Positions 9,385-18,971 of a stretch of DNA of 64,000 bases are shown in pieces. This DNA is from Neisseria canis (GTDB lineage Bacteria > Pseudomonadota > Gammaproteobacteria > Burkholderiales > Neisseriaceae): the NCBI RefSeq assembly GCF_900636765.1, contig NZ_LR134313.1, positions 2,356,001 through 2,420,000 on the forward strand, read 5' to 3'. The notes under the pieces were generated by a model, which saw only the letters and a program-made list of their open reading frames with translations, ran no database searches and was not told where the DNA came from. The position numbers were made by a program, and so were the translations under genes. Position 1 is the stretch's first letter. Each line of letters begins with the position of its first letter.

Positions 9385-10014
9385 ATGGAAAAACACACCG
9401 AACTCATCCCGCCGCACATGCACACCCGCCGCCTGCTGTTGGCTGCCGGCGCCGCGGCGCTGCTCACACCCAAAACCACTTTGGCCGGCATGCAGCGCGA
9501 AGAAACGCTTTCCGACGACGTGGCTTCCGTGATGCGCGGCGCCATCAACAATGTCAACCCCGCCCGTTTGGTATTCACAAACAGGCAAGACGGAGAGCGT
9601 TGGTTAAACGACATGTCGGCAAGGCTCGCACGCTTCATCCCCAACGCGGAAGAACGCAAACGCCTGCTGGTCAATATCCAATACGAAAGCAGCCGCGCCG
9701 GATTGGACACCCAAATGATACTCGGGCTGATCGAAGTAGAAAGCGCATTCCGGCAATATGCCATCAGCAATGTCGGCGCGCGCGGCTTGATGCAGGTTAT
9801 GCCGTTTTGGAAAAACTACATAGGCCAACCCTCACACAACCTGTTCGACATCCGCACCAACCTGCGCTACGGCTGCACCATCCTTCGCCATTACAGCAAC
9901 CGTGAAAACGGCAATATCGCCCGTGCACTCGCACGCTTCAACGGCAGTTTGGGCAGCAATAAATACCCCAACGCCGTTATCGGCGCTTGGCGCAACAGAT
10001 GGCAATGGTCTTAA
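9385..10014 (+). CDS. lytic transglycosylase, SLT domain
   Basis: A 209-residue periplasmic murein-cleaving enzyme. The N-terminus has a twin-arginine pair in HTRRLLLAAGAAALL, so export could be by Tat or Sec. The SLT domain shows LIEVESAF with the catalytic Glu at about 119, GARGLMQVMP at 131-140 and the later FNGSLGSNKYP. It is probably monocistronic. Which neisserial Ltg paralogue it corresponds to cannot be decided from sequence alone. Confidence 0.88.
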   Translation: MEKHTELIPPHMHTRRLLLAAGAAALLTPKTTLAGMQREETLSDDVASVMRGAINNVNPARLVFTNRQDGERWLNDMSARLARFIPNAEERKRLLVNIQYESSRAGLDTQMILGLIEVESAFRQYAISNVGARGLMQVMPFWKNYIGQPSHNLFDIRTNLRYGCTILRHYSNRENGNIARALARFNGSLGSNKYPNAVIGAWRNRWQWS

Positions 10015-10177
10015 GCTTTTTGATAAACTTTGATAATCAACCCGCCCGCCGGATATACCCGCACAGCCGCCGCAAGCTTAATGCCCAAAGCCCCTGCATC
10101 CGGTTTCAAATAATCCCAAACAGCCTTATAATCCCGCCATCTCTTTTTCAGACAGGCATCCGCCCCGCATAATCATT

Positions 10178-11560
10178 ATGGCAAGAGCAAAGCAAAACCG
10201 CATGTACCCCGAAGAATGGCGCGCCAGCACATCCATGGCTTGGGTTTATGCCCTACGCATGCTGGGTATGTTTCTCGTATTACCCGTATTGGCACTTCAT
10301 GCGGCAGACTTGGCAGATGCGGAAAACAAAATGCAGGTAGGCCTCGCCATGGGCATCTACGGCCTCACCCAAGCATTGTTCCAACTGCCTTTGGGCATAG
10401 CTTCCGATAAATTCGGTCGCAAAAAGGTAATTTATTTCGGCTTAATCGTATTTGCCGCAGGCAGCTTTTTGGCTGCTTGGGCCGATTCATTACCCATGCT
10501 GATTATTGCACGCGCATTGCAAGGAGCAGGCGCGGTGAGTGCAGCGGTAACCGCGCTGGTGGCGGACTTAACGCGCGAAGAAGTGCGCACCCGCGCAATG
10601 GCCATGATCGGTTTGAGCATCGGGCTTACCTTTTCTTTCAGCATGGTGTTATCACCCGTCTTAACCCGCTTTCTCGGCGTTCCCGGGCTGTTTATCCTAA
10701 TGGGTTGTCTAACCTTGCTGAGCATAGGCGTAGTTGCTTGGATGACTCCCAACCCTACCCAATCCAAAATACATGAAGATGCCCAAGCCCAACCGGCCCA
10801 CTTTTCCGAAGTTTTGAAAAACGGCCAGCTGCTGCGCCTAAATTTCGGCATTTTCGCCTTGCAATCGGGCCTGATGGCATTGTTTACCACCCTGCCTTTC
10901 GCATTGTCCCAACTCGGGCTGGACAAGGTTCAACATTGGAAAGTTTATCTGCCGGCCACACTGATCGGCCTGATTCTGATGGTGCCCGCCATCATCATCG
11001 GCGAAACGCGCAACAAGCTCAAACAAGTTTTCCTGCTCGGCATCGGCCTGATCATCGTATCGCAAATCGGACTTTTATTCGGCCTGAATTCTTTGTGGCT
11101 GATCGGCTTGTGGCTGGTATTCTATTTCATCGGCTTCAACATTCTGGAAGCCAGCATGCCTTCGCTGGTTTCCAAAATTGCACCGAGCGAACTCAAAGGC
11201 ACGGCAATGGGCATTTATAATACATTGCAATCCATTGCCCTCTTTGCCGGCGGCGCCATAGGCGGCCTGCTGTTTCATCATCACGGCTACACAGGCGTAT
11301 TTATATTTTGTAGCGCATTAATGATTTTATGGTTTACCATAGCTTTATTTTCCCCCGCGCCCAAGCCGGTTAAAAATGTGAGCTTTAAAGTGGGAACAAT
11401 TTGGGCCAACCGCCGGCAGGATTTACAATCGGCTTTACAGTCCGTTTCAGGAATCGAACGCATCAGCTTCAGTGCAGACGGAGAAACCGTTTTTATCAAA
11501 GCATTGCAAAAAGGTTTTGACGAAGAGGGTGCGAAAAAAATCATCTCAGGAGCAGAATAA
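10178..11560 (+). CDS. MFS transporter, YajR-like
   Basis: A 460-residue major facilitator with twelve predicted helices. The family motif appears as DKFGRKK after helix 2 (about residue 85). After the last helix there is a soluble tail of about 65 residues (VKNVSFKVG to KKIISGAE) with the alpha/beta pattern of the YAM domain of YajR; substrate is unknown. The stop codon overlaps the ssb start by one base (TAATG), so the two genes are translationally linked. A DUS copy lies just before the gene near 10148. Confidence 0.85.
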   Translation: MARAKQNRMYPEEWRASTSMAWVYALRMLGMFLVLPVLALHAADLADAENKMQVGLAMGIYGLTQALFQLPLGIASDKFGRKKVIYFGLIVFAAGSFLAAWADSLPMLIIARALQGAGAVSAAVTALVADLTREEVRTRAMAMIGLSIGLTFSFSMVLSPVLTRFLGVPGLFILMGCLTLLSIGVVAWMTPNPTQSKIHEDAQAQPAHFSEVLKNGQLLRLNFGIFALQSGLMALFTTLPFALSQLGLDKVQHWKVYLPATLIGLILMVPAIIIGETRNKLKQVFLLGIGLIIVSQIGLLFGLNSLWLIGLWLVFYFIGFNILEASMPSLVSKIAPSELKGTAMGIYNTLQSIALFAGGAIGGLLFHHHGYTGVFIFCSALMILWFTIALFSPAPKPVKNVSFKVGTIWANRRQDLQSALQSVSGIERISFSADGETVFIKALQKGFDEEGAKKIISGAE

Positions 11561-12060
11561 TGTCATTAAACAAAGTCATTCTTATCGGCCGCCTCGGCCG
11601 AGACCCCGAAGTGCGCTACATGCCCAACGGGGAAGCCGTAGCCAATTTTTCCGTTGCCACCAGCGAAACATGGAACGACCGCCAAACCGGCCAGCGCGTT
11701 GAGCGCACCGAATGGCACAACATCACCATGTACCGCCGCTTGGCTGAAATTGCCGGCCAATATTTGAAAAAAGGCAGCCAGGTTTATTTGGAAGGCCGCA
11801 TCCAAAGCCGCAAATATACCGACAAAACCGGCGTTGAGCGCACCGCCTACGACATTATCGCCAGCGAAATGAAAATGCTCGGCAGCCGCGACAGCGGTGG
11901 CAGCAGCGCACCCTACGACGACGGAGGCTATCAGCAGCCGGCCGCCCAACCCGCATACCAACAACCCGCCGCCGCAGAACCTCCGGCCGCTCCGCGCCGC
12001 CAAGCGCCTGCTGCTCCTGTGGCTCCGGTTGACGATATCGACGACGATATCCCGTTCTAA
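11560..12060 (+). CDS. ssb: single-stranded DNA-binding protein
   Basis: A 166-residue SSB that protects single-stranded DNA in replication, repair and transformation. The OB-fold occupies about 1-110, starting [18 protein letters not shown]. It is followed by a Pro/Gln/Ala-rich flexible linker and ends in the acidic partner-binding tip DDIDDDIPF. The start overlaps the stop of the MFS gene by one base. Confidence 0.97.
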   Translation: MSLNKVILIGRLGRDPEVRYMPNGEAVANFSVATSETWNDRQTGQRVERTEWHNITMYRRLAEIAGQYLKKGSQVYLEGRIQSRKYTDKTGVERTAYDIIASEMKMLGSRDSGGSSAPYDDGGYQQPAAQPAYQQPAAAEPPAAPRRQAPAAPVAPVDDIDDDIPF

Positions 12061-12167
12061 ATCTTCGGGTATAAACATACCTCAGCCGATACCAAACCGG
12101 CAATATGTTATTTTTGTATAACTTTGGCTTATTTCAGACAGGCATATGTTAAATTCACTCAGAGAGA

Positions 12168-12250
12168 TTGCTATTTCCCCCTGATTTGATACAATGCCAG
12201 CCTAAAACGAATATTGAGCAAGCCGCCGATTACGCGCGGCTTGCGTTTTT
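12168..12250 (+). ncRNA. GraL-like short leader transcript before greA
   Basis: A promoter candidate TTGCTA (12168-12173), 16-base spacer, TACAAT (12190-12195) is followed by a strong intrinsic terminator at 12218-12250. That terminator has a 9-bp stem GCAAGCCGC/GCGGCTTGC and a T5 run. Initiation near 12202 would give an RNA of about 50 bases ending well before greA at 12419. In E. coli the greA leader is known to make such short terminated RNAs (GraL). The arrangement is seen; the identity is inferred. Confidence 0.5.
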
Positions 12251-12418
12251 ATTGATTAAATACACGCTGTCGCAAACTGCCCTTTGCAACCACATACAGC
12301 GTTACACCAATGAAGCTGCCCGCCGGTATCCGGCGCCGGTTTGGCCGGTGTTTCCAGTGTGTGGATGCAATGGGTTTTACTATTATCAGGCTGCGCAGCC
12401 AACGGAGAAAAAACAGTT

Positions 12419-12895
12419 ATGAAGAAAACCCCTTTAACCGTGCGCGGAGCGGAAATGTTGAAAGCCGAATTGCAGCATTTGAAGAGCGTTGCCCGCCCTG
12501 CCGTGATTGAAGCGATTGCAGAGGCCCGTTCACACGGCGACTTATCGGAAAATGCAGAATATGAAGCTGCGAAAGAGCGGCAGGGTTTTATCGAAGGCCG
12601 CATCGCCGAAGTGGAATACAAACTTTCCCATGCACACATCATCAACCCTGCCGAAATCCATGCAGAGGGCAAAATCGTGTTCGGTTCAACTGTAACGTTG
12701 GAAGAAGTGGAAAGCGGCGAAGAAGTCCGCTATCAAATCGTGGGTGAAGACGAGGCGGATCTTAAAGAAAACAAAATTTCTGTCAGCTCTCCTATTGCGC
12801 GTGCTTTAATCGGCAAAGAAGAAGGCGATGTTGCCGAAGTGCAGGCACCCGGCGGCATCCGCGAATACGATATTGTAGCGGTAGAATATATTTAA
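12419..12895 (+). CDS. greA: transcript cleavage factor GreA
   Basis: A 158-residue factor that rescues backtracked RNA polymerase by stimulating transcript cleavage. The N-terminal coiled coil carries the catalytic acidic tip in the motif [14 protein letters not shown], and the C-terminal domain ends in [10 protein letters not shown]. The start at 12419 is preferred over an upstream in-frame start at 12341. It gives the usual [10 protein letters not shown] beginning and has GGAGA ten bases upstream. Its paralogue greB is at 16544-17032. Confidence 0.96.
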   Translation: MKKTPLTVRGAEMLKAELQHLKSVARPAVIEAIAEARSHGDLSENAEYEAAKERQGFIEGRIAEVEYKLSHAHIINPAEIHAEGKIVFGSTVTLEEVESGEEVRYQIVGEDEADLKENKISVSSPIARALIGKEEGDVAEVQAPGGIREYDIVAVEYI

Positions 12896-12921
12896 ACCGC
12901 ACCAAACACGCACACAAGCAA

Positions 12922-12950
12922 ATGCCTGTCTGAAACGTTCAGACAGGCAT
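12922..12950. terminator. inverted DUS pair terminator after greA
   Basis: Compact 13-base arms with a 3-base loop, followed by TTGTT. Confidence 0.8.
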
Positions 12951-13002
12951 TGTTGTATTTTGCTCTTTTGTCATATTTCTCCGTGCGTTTGTTTATGCAT
13001 GG

Positions 13003-13031
13003 TTGACAGCTTATTTTTCATATAGTTTAAT
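13003..13031 (+). promoter_or_regulatory. sigma-70 promoter of the DUF4149 gene
   Basis: TTGACA at 13003-13008, 17-base spacer and TTTAAT at 13026-13031, 38 bases before the start codon. Confidence 0.6.
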
Positions 13032-13068
13032 TCACAGAATTTAAAAAAATTTAACAAAGAGATTAATC

Positions 13069-13566
13069 ATGAATCGTTTTGCTGCGCTCATTGCAGGCAG
13101 TTGGCTGGGGATGCAGATTATGGCAGGCTATGTGGCCGCCCCTATTTTATTTAAGAGTTTGGACAGGGTTCCCGCCGGAGATATTGCCGGCAAGCTGTTT
13201 ACCGTAGTCGGCTATTACGGCTTGGCTGCCTGGTTTTTGGTGTATGCCGTTGCCCGCATACAGTCCCGCAGCAAAAAGCCCCAACGTTGGATTGCACTGC
13301 AAATTGTTCTCTTAGGCATCAACCAGCTTGCAGTAACGCCGGTTATCGAAACAGTGAAGCAAGGTCAACACCATCCCTTACTTGCCATTTCCAACCTTTT
13401 CATTTCACCTTCCAACCAAGCAGACGCATTAACCGAATTTGCTTTCTGGCACGGCCTTTCCAGCCTGATTTATATGGCGACGTCTGTTTTGGGTCTGCTG
13501 CTGCTTTCTGTTTTTCTAAGGCTGGGTTTCGGGGATAAGAAAACCCGGTCCCCTGAAGCCATATAA
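13069..13566 (+). CDS. DUF4149 membrane protein
   Basis: A 165-residue protein with four hydrophobic segments (about 5-28, 45-66, 80-97, 125-150), matching the DUF4149/TMEM205-like family of unknown function. It has a recognisable promoter and sits alone between two inverted DUS pairs, so it is probably monocistronic. Confidence 0.75.
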   Translation: MNRFAALIAGSWLGMQIMAGYVAAPILFKSLDRVPAGDIAGKLFTVVGYYGLAAWFLVYAVARIQSRSKKPQRWIALQIVLLGINQLAVTPVIETVKQGQHHPLLAISNLFISPSNQADALTEFAFWHGLSSLIYMATSVLGLLLLSVFLRLGFGDKKTRSPEAI

Positions 13567-13612
13567 GACAATCCCATCGCCTGATTTAAATTTATCAAAC
13601 CTATACAACATC

Positions 13613-13644
13613 ATGCCTGTCTGAAAACCTTTTCAGACAGGCAT
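13613..13644. terminator. inverted DUS pair, bidirectional terminator
   Basis: Lies between the convergent DUF4149 and queA genes. A third DUS arm at about 13657-13668 touches the queA stop. Confidence 0.8.
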
Positions 13645-13670
13645 TTGATTATAAATTTCAGACAGGCATA

Positions 13671-14699
13671 TCAATCTTGCGCCCGCCCCAATATCATGGC
13701 ATCGCCATAGCTGAAAAAACGGTATTGCTCCCGAATGGCATGAGCATAAATGTCGCGTATATGCTGAGTACCCGAAAACGCGCTGACCAGCATCAGCAAA
13801 GTGGATTTCGGCAGATGAAAATTGGTAATCAGCCGGTCAACCACTTTAAAACGATAACCCGGCGTAATAAAAATATCCGTATCTCCCTGCCCCGCCTGCA
13901 ACACGCCCGAACGTGCGGCAGATTCCAACGCACGCATTGATGTGGTACCCACCGACCACACGCGGTGCCCGGCTTGGCGGGCTTGGCGGATTTTTTCCAC
14001 CGTGGTTTCAGACACCTCATACCATTCGCTGTGCATTTTATGTTCGGCGATATTATCCACCCGTACCGGTTGGAACGTGCCGGCTCCCACATGCAGCGTT
14101 ACCTCTGCCATTTCCACTCCCTTAGCCGCCAGCCCGGCCAACATGGCTTCGGTGAAATGCAAACCTGCCGTCGGCGCAGCCACCGCACCCTGCTCTTTCG
14201 CATAAACCGTTTGGTAGCGGCTGTCGTCATTCGCACCCGCAGCGCGCTCGATATAAGGCGGCAGCGGAAGATGGCCGTGCTGCTCCAAAAGTTCGTAAAC
14301 ATTCGGTCCTCCCTCAAAACGCAGGCAGAACAATTCGCCTTGACGCTCTTCCATCACAGCTTTAATCCCGCCCTCAAACCACAGCTCCGCACCGGGTTTC
14401 GGCGATTTGGAAGCGCGTATATGCGCCAAAGCGCGGTGTTCATCGAGTACGCGCTCTACCAGCGCTTCGATTTTCCCCCCGCTGGCTTTCTGCCCGAACA
14501 AACGGGCTTTAATCACTTTGGTATTGTTAAACACCAGCACATCGCCCGGCTCGAGCCACATCGGCAAATCGGCAAACATCTTGTCTTGCGGCGGCATGCC
14601 GGACAAAGCCACCAGCAGCCGGCTGTTGCCGCGTTCTTCGGGCGGATGCTGGGCAATCAATTGCTCCGGCAATTCAAAGTCGAAATCAGAAATATGCAT
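13671..14699 (-). CDS. queA: tRNA preQ1(34) S-adenosylmethionine ribosyltransferase-isomerase
   Basis: A 342-residue enzyme of queuosine synthesis that transfers the ribosyl part of SAM to preQ1-modified tRNA. It starts [19 protein letters not shown] as is typical. Family motifs include [34 protein letters not shown] and [17 protein letters not shown]. It is full length. No tgt is adjacent. It appears to be transcribed alone. Confidence 0.97.
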   Translation of the reverse strand: MHISDFDFELPEQLIAQHPPEERGNSRLLVALSGMPPQDKMFADLPMWLEPGDVLVFNNTKVIKARLFGQKASGGKIEALVERVLDEHRALAHIRASKSPKPGAELWFEGGIKAVMEERQGELFCLRFEGGPNVYELLEQHGHLPLPPYIERAAGANDDSRYQTVYAKEQGAVAAPTAGLHFTEAMLAGLAAKGVEMAEVTLHVGAGTFQPVRVDNIAEHKMHSEWYEVSETTVEKIRQARQAGHRVWSVGTTSMRALESAARSGVLQAGQGDTDIFITPGYRFKVVDRLITNFHLPKSTLLMLVSAFSGTQHIRDIYAHAIREQYRFFSYGDAMILGRAQD

Positions 14700-14823
14700 G
14701 AAACGTCAATTCACTTTTAATTGATAAATTTTTAATTGTAAATAGCAAACAATACGGCAAAACCAATCTTCCGCCGCGCCGACCAATTCATAATAAAGCG
14801 GCCGCCGGCCAGACAGAAACACA

Positions 14824-14854
14824 ATGCCTGTCTGAAAACTTTTCAGACAGGCAT
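14824..14854. terminator. inverted DUS pair terminator after ubiA
   Basis: Arms ATGCCTGTCTGAA and reverse complement with a 5-base loop. On the minus strand it lies 15 bases past the ubiA stop. Confidence 0.8.
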
Positions 14855-14868
14855 ATCAATCACGCCTT

Positions 14869-15807
14869 TTACACAGACCAGCCCAGCTGCCTGAACAAGC
14901 CGCACAGAAACCACCAGCAATAATGCAGCCCTATGCCGACAAACCATGCCAAACCGATGCGGTTGTTTTCCAAAAACGTGCGGAAACACACTTGCCGGTC
15001 GCGCGTTTTAATCGCCTTATACTGCTGCCACTGCCAATACACCACCAGCGGCACCGCCAGCCAATAAGGCCAAGTTGCTTTAATCTGAATGCCCAAAATC
15101 ACCATCAACACGGTAAACCAGAAATGGCAGAGCATCACGGCGGCAATATCGTGCTGGCCGAAAGTGATGGCGGAAGTTTTGATGCCGATTTTCAAATCAT
15201 CTTCTTTATCGGCCATCGCATAAATCGTGTCGTAAGCCAGCGTCCACAACACATTGGCAGTAAACAGCAGCCAAGCCACCGGCGGCACGGTTTCCTTTAC
15301 CGCGGCAAACGCCATCGGAATGCCGAATGAAAAAGCCAAGCCGAGATAAAACTGGGGCAGCGGAAAAAACCGCTTGGTGAACGGATAAGTAATCGCCAGA
15401 AAAAGGGCGGGAAGGCTCATCAGCCAAGTCAGGCTGTTGAGCGGCAGCAGGCAGAGTGCCGCCAACATACAGAGAATCAATAGAAGCAACAAGGCTTCGC
15501 TTTTGGTTACCAAACCCTTGGCAAACGGGCGTGATTTGGTACGCTCAACCGCGCCGTCAATATCGCGGTCGGCAAAATCGTTAACCACACAACCTGCGCT
15601 GCGCATGAGAAAAGTACCCATCGAAAAAGCGGCCAGAATCGTCAAATCCGGCACGCCTTCCGAAGCAATCCACAAAGCCCAGAGCGTGGGCCAGAGCAAA
15701 AGCAAAGTGCCTATCGGCTTTTCCACACGCATCAAACGGCCATATATCAGCATACGGCCGACGGCATAACGCGGGAGCATTTGTAACAGTAAGCGTTTTA
15801 TTTCCAT
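14869..15807 (-). CDS. ubiA: 4-hydroxybenzoate polyprenyltransferase
   Basis: A 312-residue integral membrane prenyltransferase that attaches the polyprenyl tail to 4-hydroxybenzoate in ubiquinone synthesis. It has about eight hydrophobic helices. The first Mg-diphosphate motif is NDFADRDID at 76-84, and the second aspartate-rich region is [12 protein letters not shown]. It follows ubiC, whose product is its substrate, with a 235-base gap containing a hairpin. The start may be the given ATG or an internal Met near residue 19. Confidence 0.96.
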   Translation of the reverse strand: MEIKRLLLQMLPRYAVGRMLIYGRLMRVEKPIGTLLLLWPTLWALWIASEGVPDLTILAAFSMGTFLMRSAGCVVNDFADRDIDGAVERTKSRPFAKGLVTKSEALLLLLILCMLAALCLLPLNSLTWLMSLPALFLAITYPFTKRFFPLPQFYLGLAFSFGIPMAFAAVKETVPPVAWLLFTANVLWTLAYDTIYAMADKEDDLKIGIKTSAITFGQHDIAAVMLCHFWFTVLMVILGIQIKATWPYWLAVPLVVYWQWQQYKAIKTRDRQVCFRTFLENNRIGLAWFVGIGLHYCWWFLCGLFRQLGWSV

Positions 15808-15905
15808 TTTCTGTATTTGTTTTCCGTATTACGGCTGCTGCTGTTATTTTTATCGACAGCCATGTATTTATCGTAAGTTGTTCATTTATTGATTGTTTTT
15901 GTTAT

Positions 15906-15930
15906 ATGCCGCATTTATCCAATGCGGCAT
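15906..15930. terminator. hairpin between ubiC and ubiA
   Basis: Perfect 9-bp stem ATGCCGCAT/ATGCGGCAT with a 7-base loop. It is not a DUS and has no clear T-run. It could act as a partial terminator or RNA-processing site between the two ubi genes. Confidence 0.4.
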
Positions 15931-16042
15931 GAATTATATAATAAATTCATGCCGCTATGCTGCTCAAAAAGCAAAAGAATATCAATTTGTGCAAGCAGGC
16001 CGCGCTGTTGCCGGCAAAACGGGCAACCGGCCATCAAACACT

Positions 16043-16531
16043 CTATTCAAAGTCCTCCAGAAAGCATTCCACCAAGCCCAAACGGCTGCCTTTCAAATCG
16101 AACACCGATCGCCGCGCGGCAATAGGCCTGCTGCTTTCGTGCGGCAAAACAATATGGGCGCAGCCGCAATATTCAAAAGGCGTGCGCACCAAAGGCAGCG
16201 CGCCGTTAAACAATCGCTCGCCCAAAGGCTGTGTGCCGCAATCCAACACTTCGTGCCACACGGCGTCATCCGCTTCACAGACACTACGCGCCCACACAAC
16301 CGGCATGCCGCTCAGACACAACAATACTTCGCGCGAAAACACGTGGGCGGGGAAATGCCTGTCTGAAAACCATCCGCGGCTTTCAGACAGGCCTAAATGT
16401 AAAAGGCGCACGGAAAATGCCGCATCCCATGATCTGAGTGCGGCGGTTAAAGAAGGCTGCTGCATCAGCCATTGCAGTTTTTCAGACAGGCCTTTGGGCA
16501 GCTGCTCCTGCCAGTTTAATGTTTGCTGCAT
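16043..16531 (-). CDS. ubiC: chorismate lyase
   Basis: A 162-residue enzyme that releases 4-hydroxybenzoate and pyruvate from chorismate, the first committed step of ubiquinone synthesis. Family features are WDAAFSVRLL, the central VWARSV, GTQPLGERLF and the C-terminal Glu in LVECFLEDFE. It lies 12 bases downstream of greB and upstream of ubiA. Three DUS sites fall inside only 489 bases and two of them form a hairpin. They encode parts such as GLSESRGWFSDRHFP, so the protein has accommodated the uptake signals. Confidence 0.9.
   Translation of the reverse strand: MQQTLNWQEQLPKGLSEKLQWLMQQPSLTAALRSWDAAFSVRLLHLGLSESRGWFSDRHFPAHVFSREVLLCLSGMPVVWARSVCEADDAVWHEVLDCGTQPLGERLFNGALPLVRTPFEYCGCAHIVLPHESSRPIAARRSVFDLKGSRLGLVECFLEDFE
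16355..16394. repeat. inverted DUS pair inside ubiC
   Basis: ATGCCTGTCTGAA at 16355 faces TTTCAGACAGGCCT at 16381. The right arm has one changed base. A further single copy lies near 16479. Confidence 0.85.
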
Positions 16532-16543
16532 GAGAACGCCCCG

Positions 16544-17032
16544 CTAATCAATCTTTATGTATTCAACCGACAAAATCTCAATCTCTTCATTGCCTTCCGG
16601 CGTACGCAACACCACTTCGTCGCCTTCGCGCGCCTTAATCAGGCATCTGGCCAGAGGAGAAATCCAGGAGATTTTGTTTTGTGCAGTGTCGATTTCGTCC
16701 ACGCCGACAATTTTTACCGTTTGCTCGCTGCCGTCGCCGCGCAGCAATAAAACGGTTGCACCGAAAAACACTTGGTCGGTGGCTTCGCGCGTTTCGGGGT
16801 CAACCACTTGTGCGGCTTCCAAACGCTTGGTCAGGAAACGTATGCGGCGGTCGATTTCCCGCATGCGGCGTTTGCCGTAGAGATAATCGCCGTTTTCGCT
16901 GCGGTCGCCGTTGCCCGCCGCCCAGTTGACGATTTGCACGATTTCCGGACGCTCTTTATTGACCAGCTGGTAAAGCTCGTCTTTCAAAGCCTGCCAGCCT
17001 GTGGGAGTGATATAATTGGGCGTGTCGCTCAT
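16544..17032 (-). CDS. greB: transcript cleavage factor GreB
   Basis: A 162-residue GreA/GreB-family factor. The basic, Arg-rich coiled-coil tip region GDRSENGDYLYGKRRMREIDRRIRFLTKRLE identifies GreB rather than GreA. The C-terminal FKBP-like domain ends ILSVEYIKID. It is the first gene of a greB-ubiC-ubiA run on the minus strand. Confidence 0.95.
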   Translation of the reverse strand: MSDTPNYITPTGWQALKDELYQLVNKERPEIVQIVNWAAGNGDRSENGDYLYGKRRMREIDRRIRFLTKRLEAAQVVDPETREATDQVFFGATVLLLRGDGSEQTVKIVGVDEIDTAQNKISWISPLARCLIKAREGDEVVLRTPEGNEEIEILSVEYIKID

Positions 17033-17127
17033 AATGGAGAAACATTTGTCAAAATTTAAACGCGTATTTTACTTCATCCGCAGCCAAAAAAGAAAACCGT
17101 CTGGTTCAAATACATCGTTCATAAACA

Positions 17128-17160
17128 ATGCCTGTCTGAAAGCCCTTTTCAGACAGGCAT
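17128..17160. terminator. inverted DUS pair terminator
   Basis: Lies downstream of the NCS2 permease gene on the minus strand and upstream of greB. Confidence 0.8.
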
Positions 17161-17176
17161 TGTCCTATTACACCGA

Positions 17177-18571
17177 TCAAGCGTCCAATTCGTCGGTCAG
17201 ATACACCTTCTCGCCGGTATCCCGGGGCATAATCAGGTTCATCAGCAAAGCCGCCACCCCGCCCATACAAATCGGATTTTGAAACAACTCTTTCAGCGGC
17301 AGCAAGGCAAACACTTCAGGCTTAAAGCTCACACCCAAGCCCAAGCCGATGGAAGTTGCCGCAATCACGGCTTCGCGACGGTTGATGCCGTTAGTCATAA
17401 TAATGCGCACACCCGCAATCGCAATCAGGCCGAACATCAACACCATAGCGCCGCCCAACACCGGGCTGGGAATCGTGGTAAATGCACGGCCGACAACCGG
17501 AAACAGCCCCAGCACCACCAAAATCGCCGCAATATACTTGCCCACATGGCGCGAAGCCACACCGGTCATCTGAATCACACCGTTGTTTTGCGCAAACGTG
17601 GTCAGCGGCAGCGACCCCAGCGCAGTGGCAATCACCGACACCAAACCGTCGGCAAACACACCGCCGCGCAAGCGTTTCTGAAACTCATCGCCTTCATATT
17701 CCTCGCCCGACACCATCGCCGTTGCGGTTAAATCGCCCACCGCTTCAAAAATACTCAGCAAATACACCAAACCGGCCACCAAAAACGGCACCCATTGGAA
17801 ATCGAAACCATATTTAAACGGCACGGGAATCGTCACCAAAGGCAAATCCTTCAACACCGAAAAATCCACCATGCCCAAAAACAGTGCCGCGATATAGCCC
17901 GCGATCATCCCCACCGCAATACCGCTCATGCGCAGCAGCGGATTTTTCAAGCTGTTGAAAAACAAGACCACTGCCAGCACAAACGCCGCCAGAGCAATAT
18001 TCTGCCAAGCACCGAAGCTGCCGTCGTTCAAAGCCGCATAACCGCCTCCGAATTCGGTAATCGCCACGCCTATCAGGCTCAAACCGATCATCATCACCAC
18101 CACACCGCTCACGGTAGGCGTGATCACTTTTTTCAGATAGGGCAACAACCAAGCCGAACCCGCCACCAAAAATGCACCGACAAATGCCACGCCCAGCAGC
18201 GCCGAAACCATCGCATGTTCGTCCAAGCCCTGCTCTTTCATGCCCAAGCCCAGCGAAATCATCACGCCGACAAACGAAAAGTTAACCGATTGGATCGACA
18301 GCAAACCCGAACCGATCGGCCCGAAACGGTTGACCTGCAAATAAGTGCCGATGCCCGAAGCCACCATCGCCATCGACACCAGATAAGCCGTCATCTCAGG
18401 CGGCAGTTTGAGCGCACCGCCCACAATCAGCGCCGGTGTAATCATCGGCACAAAAATCGCCAGCAGATGCGTAATCGCACTCAGCAAAGCATTGGCAAAC
18501 GGCGGTTTGTCTTCCAAGCGATAAACCAAATCCGGCGTATCCACACCCTTTTTAAACGGGGCTCCCATCAA
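17177..18571 (-). CDS. NCS2-family xanthine/uracil permease
   Basis: A 464-residue nucleobase:cation symporter with about 12-14 hydrophobic segments. NCS2 features include THLLAIFVPMITPALIVGGAL near the start, SIQSVNFSFVG, the substrate-site region IFEAVGDLTATA and TFAQNNGVIQMTGVASR. It carries purines or uracil across the inner membrane; the exact substrate cannot be read from the sequence. It is transcribed alone, divergent from dapA. Confidence 0.88.
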   Translation of the reverse strand: MMGAPFKKGVDTPDLVYRLEDKPPFANALLSAITHLLAIFVPMITPALIVGGALKLPPEMTAYLVSMAMVASGIGTYLQVNRFGPIGSGLLSIQSVNFSFVGVMISLGLGMKEQGLDEHAMVSALLGVAFVGAFLVAGSAWLLPYLKKVITPTVSGVVVMMIGLSLIGVAITEFGGGYAALNDGSFGAWQNIALAAFVLAVVLFFNSLKNPLLRMSGIAVGMIAGYIAALFLGMVDFSVLKDLPLVTIPVPFKYGFDFQWVPFLVAGLVYLLSIFEAVGDLTATAMVSGEEYEGDEFQKRLRGGVFADGLVSVIATALGSLPLTTFAQNNGVIQMTGVASRHVGKYIAAILVVLGLFPVVGRAFTTIPSPVLGGAMVLMFGLIAIAGVRIIMTNGINRREAVIAATSIGLGLGVSFKPEVFALLPLKELFQNPICMGGVAALLMNLIMPRDTGEKVYLTDELDA

Positions 18572-18971
18572 ATCATTCCCTTAATCAAATTAAAATAAAA
18601 TTTACAAGGCTGCATTCCATACTCACGCTTCATCCGGCCCAAATTTCATCCGATAAAACAGTATGCCTTATCCAAATCAGCGGTTTGAGCATATGTAGTA
18701 AGAATGTCAAATTGTGTAACCGCGTGCATTTTATCCGAAGCACTAAAGCACTTCCATTTTTTTACCTTTCATCCGCTTTGCCTGCCGCGCAGCCGGAAAA
18801 AGCAGCGTTCCACCCGCCCGCAACCGCCGTTTATCCTTGAAAATACCGATTAACATTTGTTCTGCTATCATGCCTGTCTGAAAAAGCAGCTTCACCCTGC
18901 CGCTATTTCACAAGGCAGATAAAGTAAGCTACAATCCACCATTATTATCGACGTCTGACAAAGGTTTCACT
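18572..18971. other. 400-base divergent intergenic region (permease / dapA)
   Basis: No gene or RNA seen. It holds one DUS at 18870-18882 preceded by TATCAT. A CTACAAT about 40 bases before dapA is a possible -10 box. Confidence 0.5.

Noticed and set aside
12341..12418. Longer greA start with a lipoprotein-like LLLSGCAAN segment
   Set aside because: The internal ATG at 12419 has a better Shine-Dalgarno and gives the normal GreA N-terminus. The extension is probably untranslated leader.
13965..14720. 251-codon frame on the plus strand
   Set aside because: It is fully antisense to queA, a clear gene; the product is Arg/His-rich as expected of a shadow frame.
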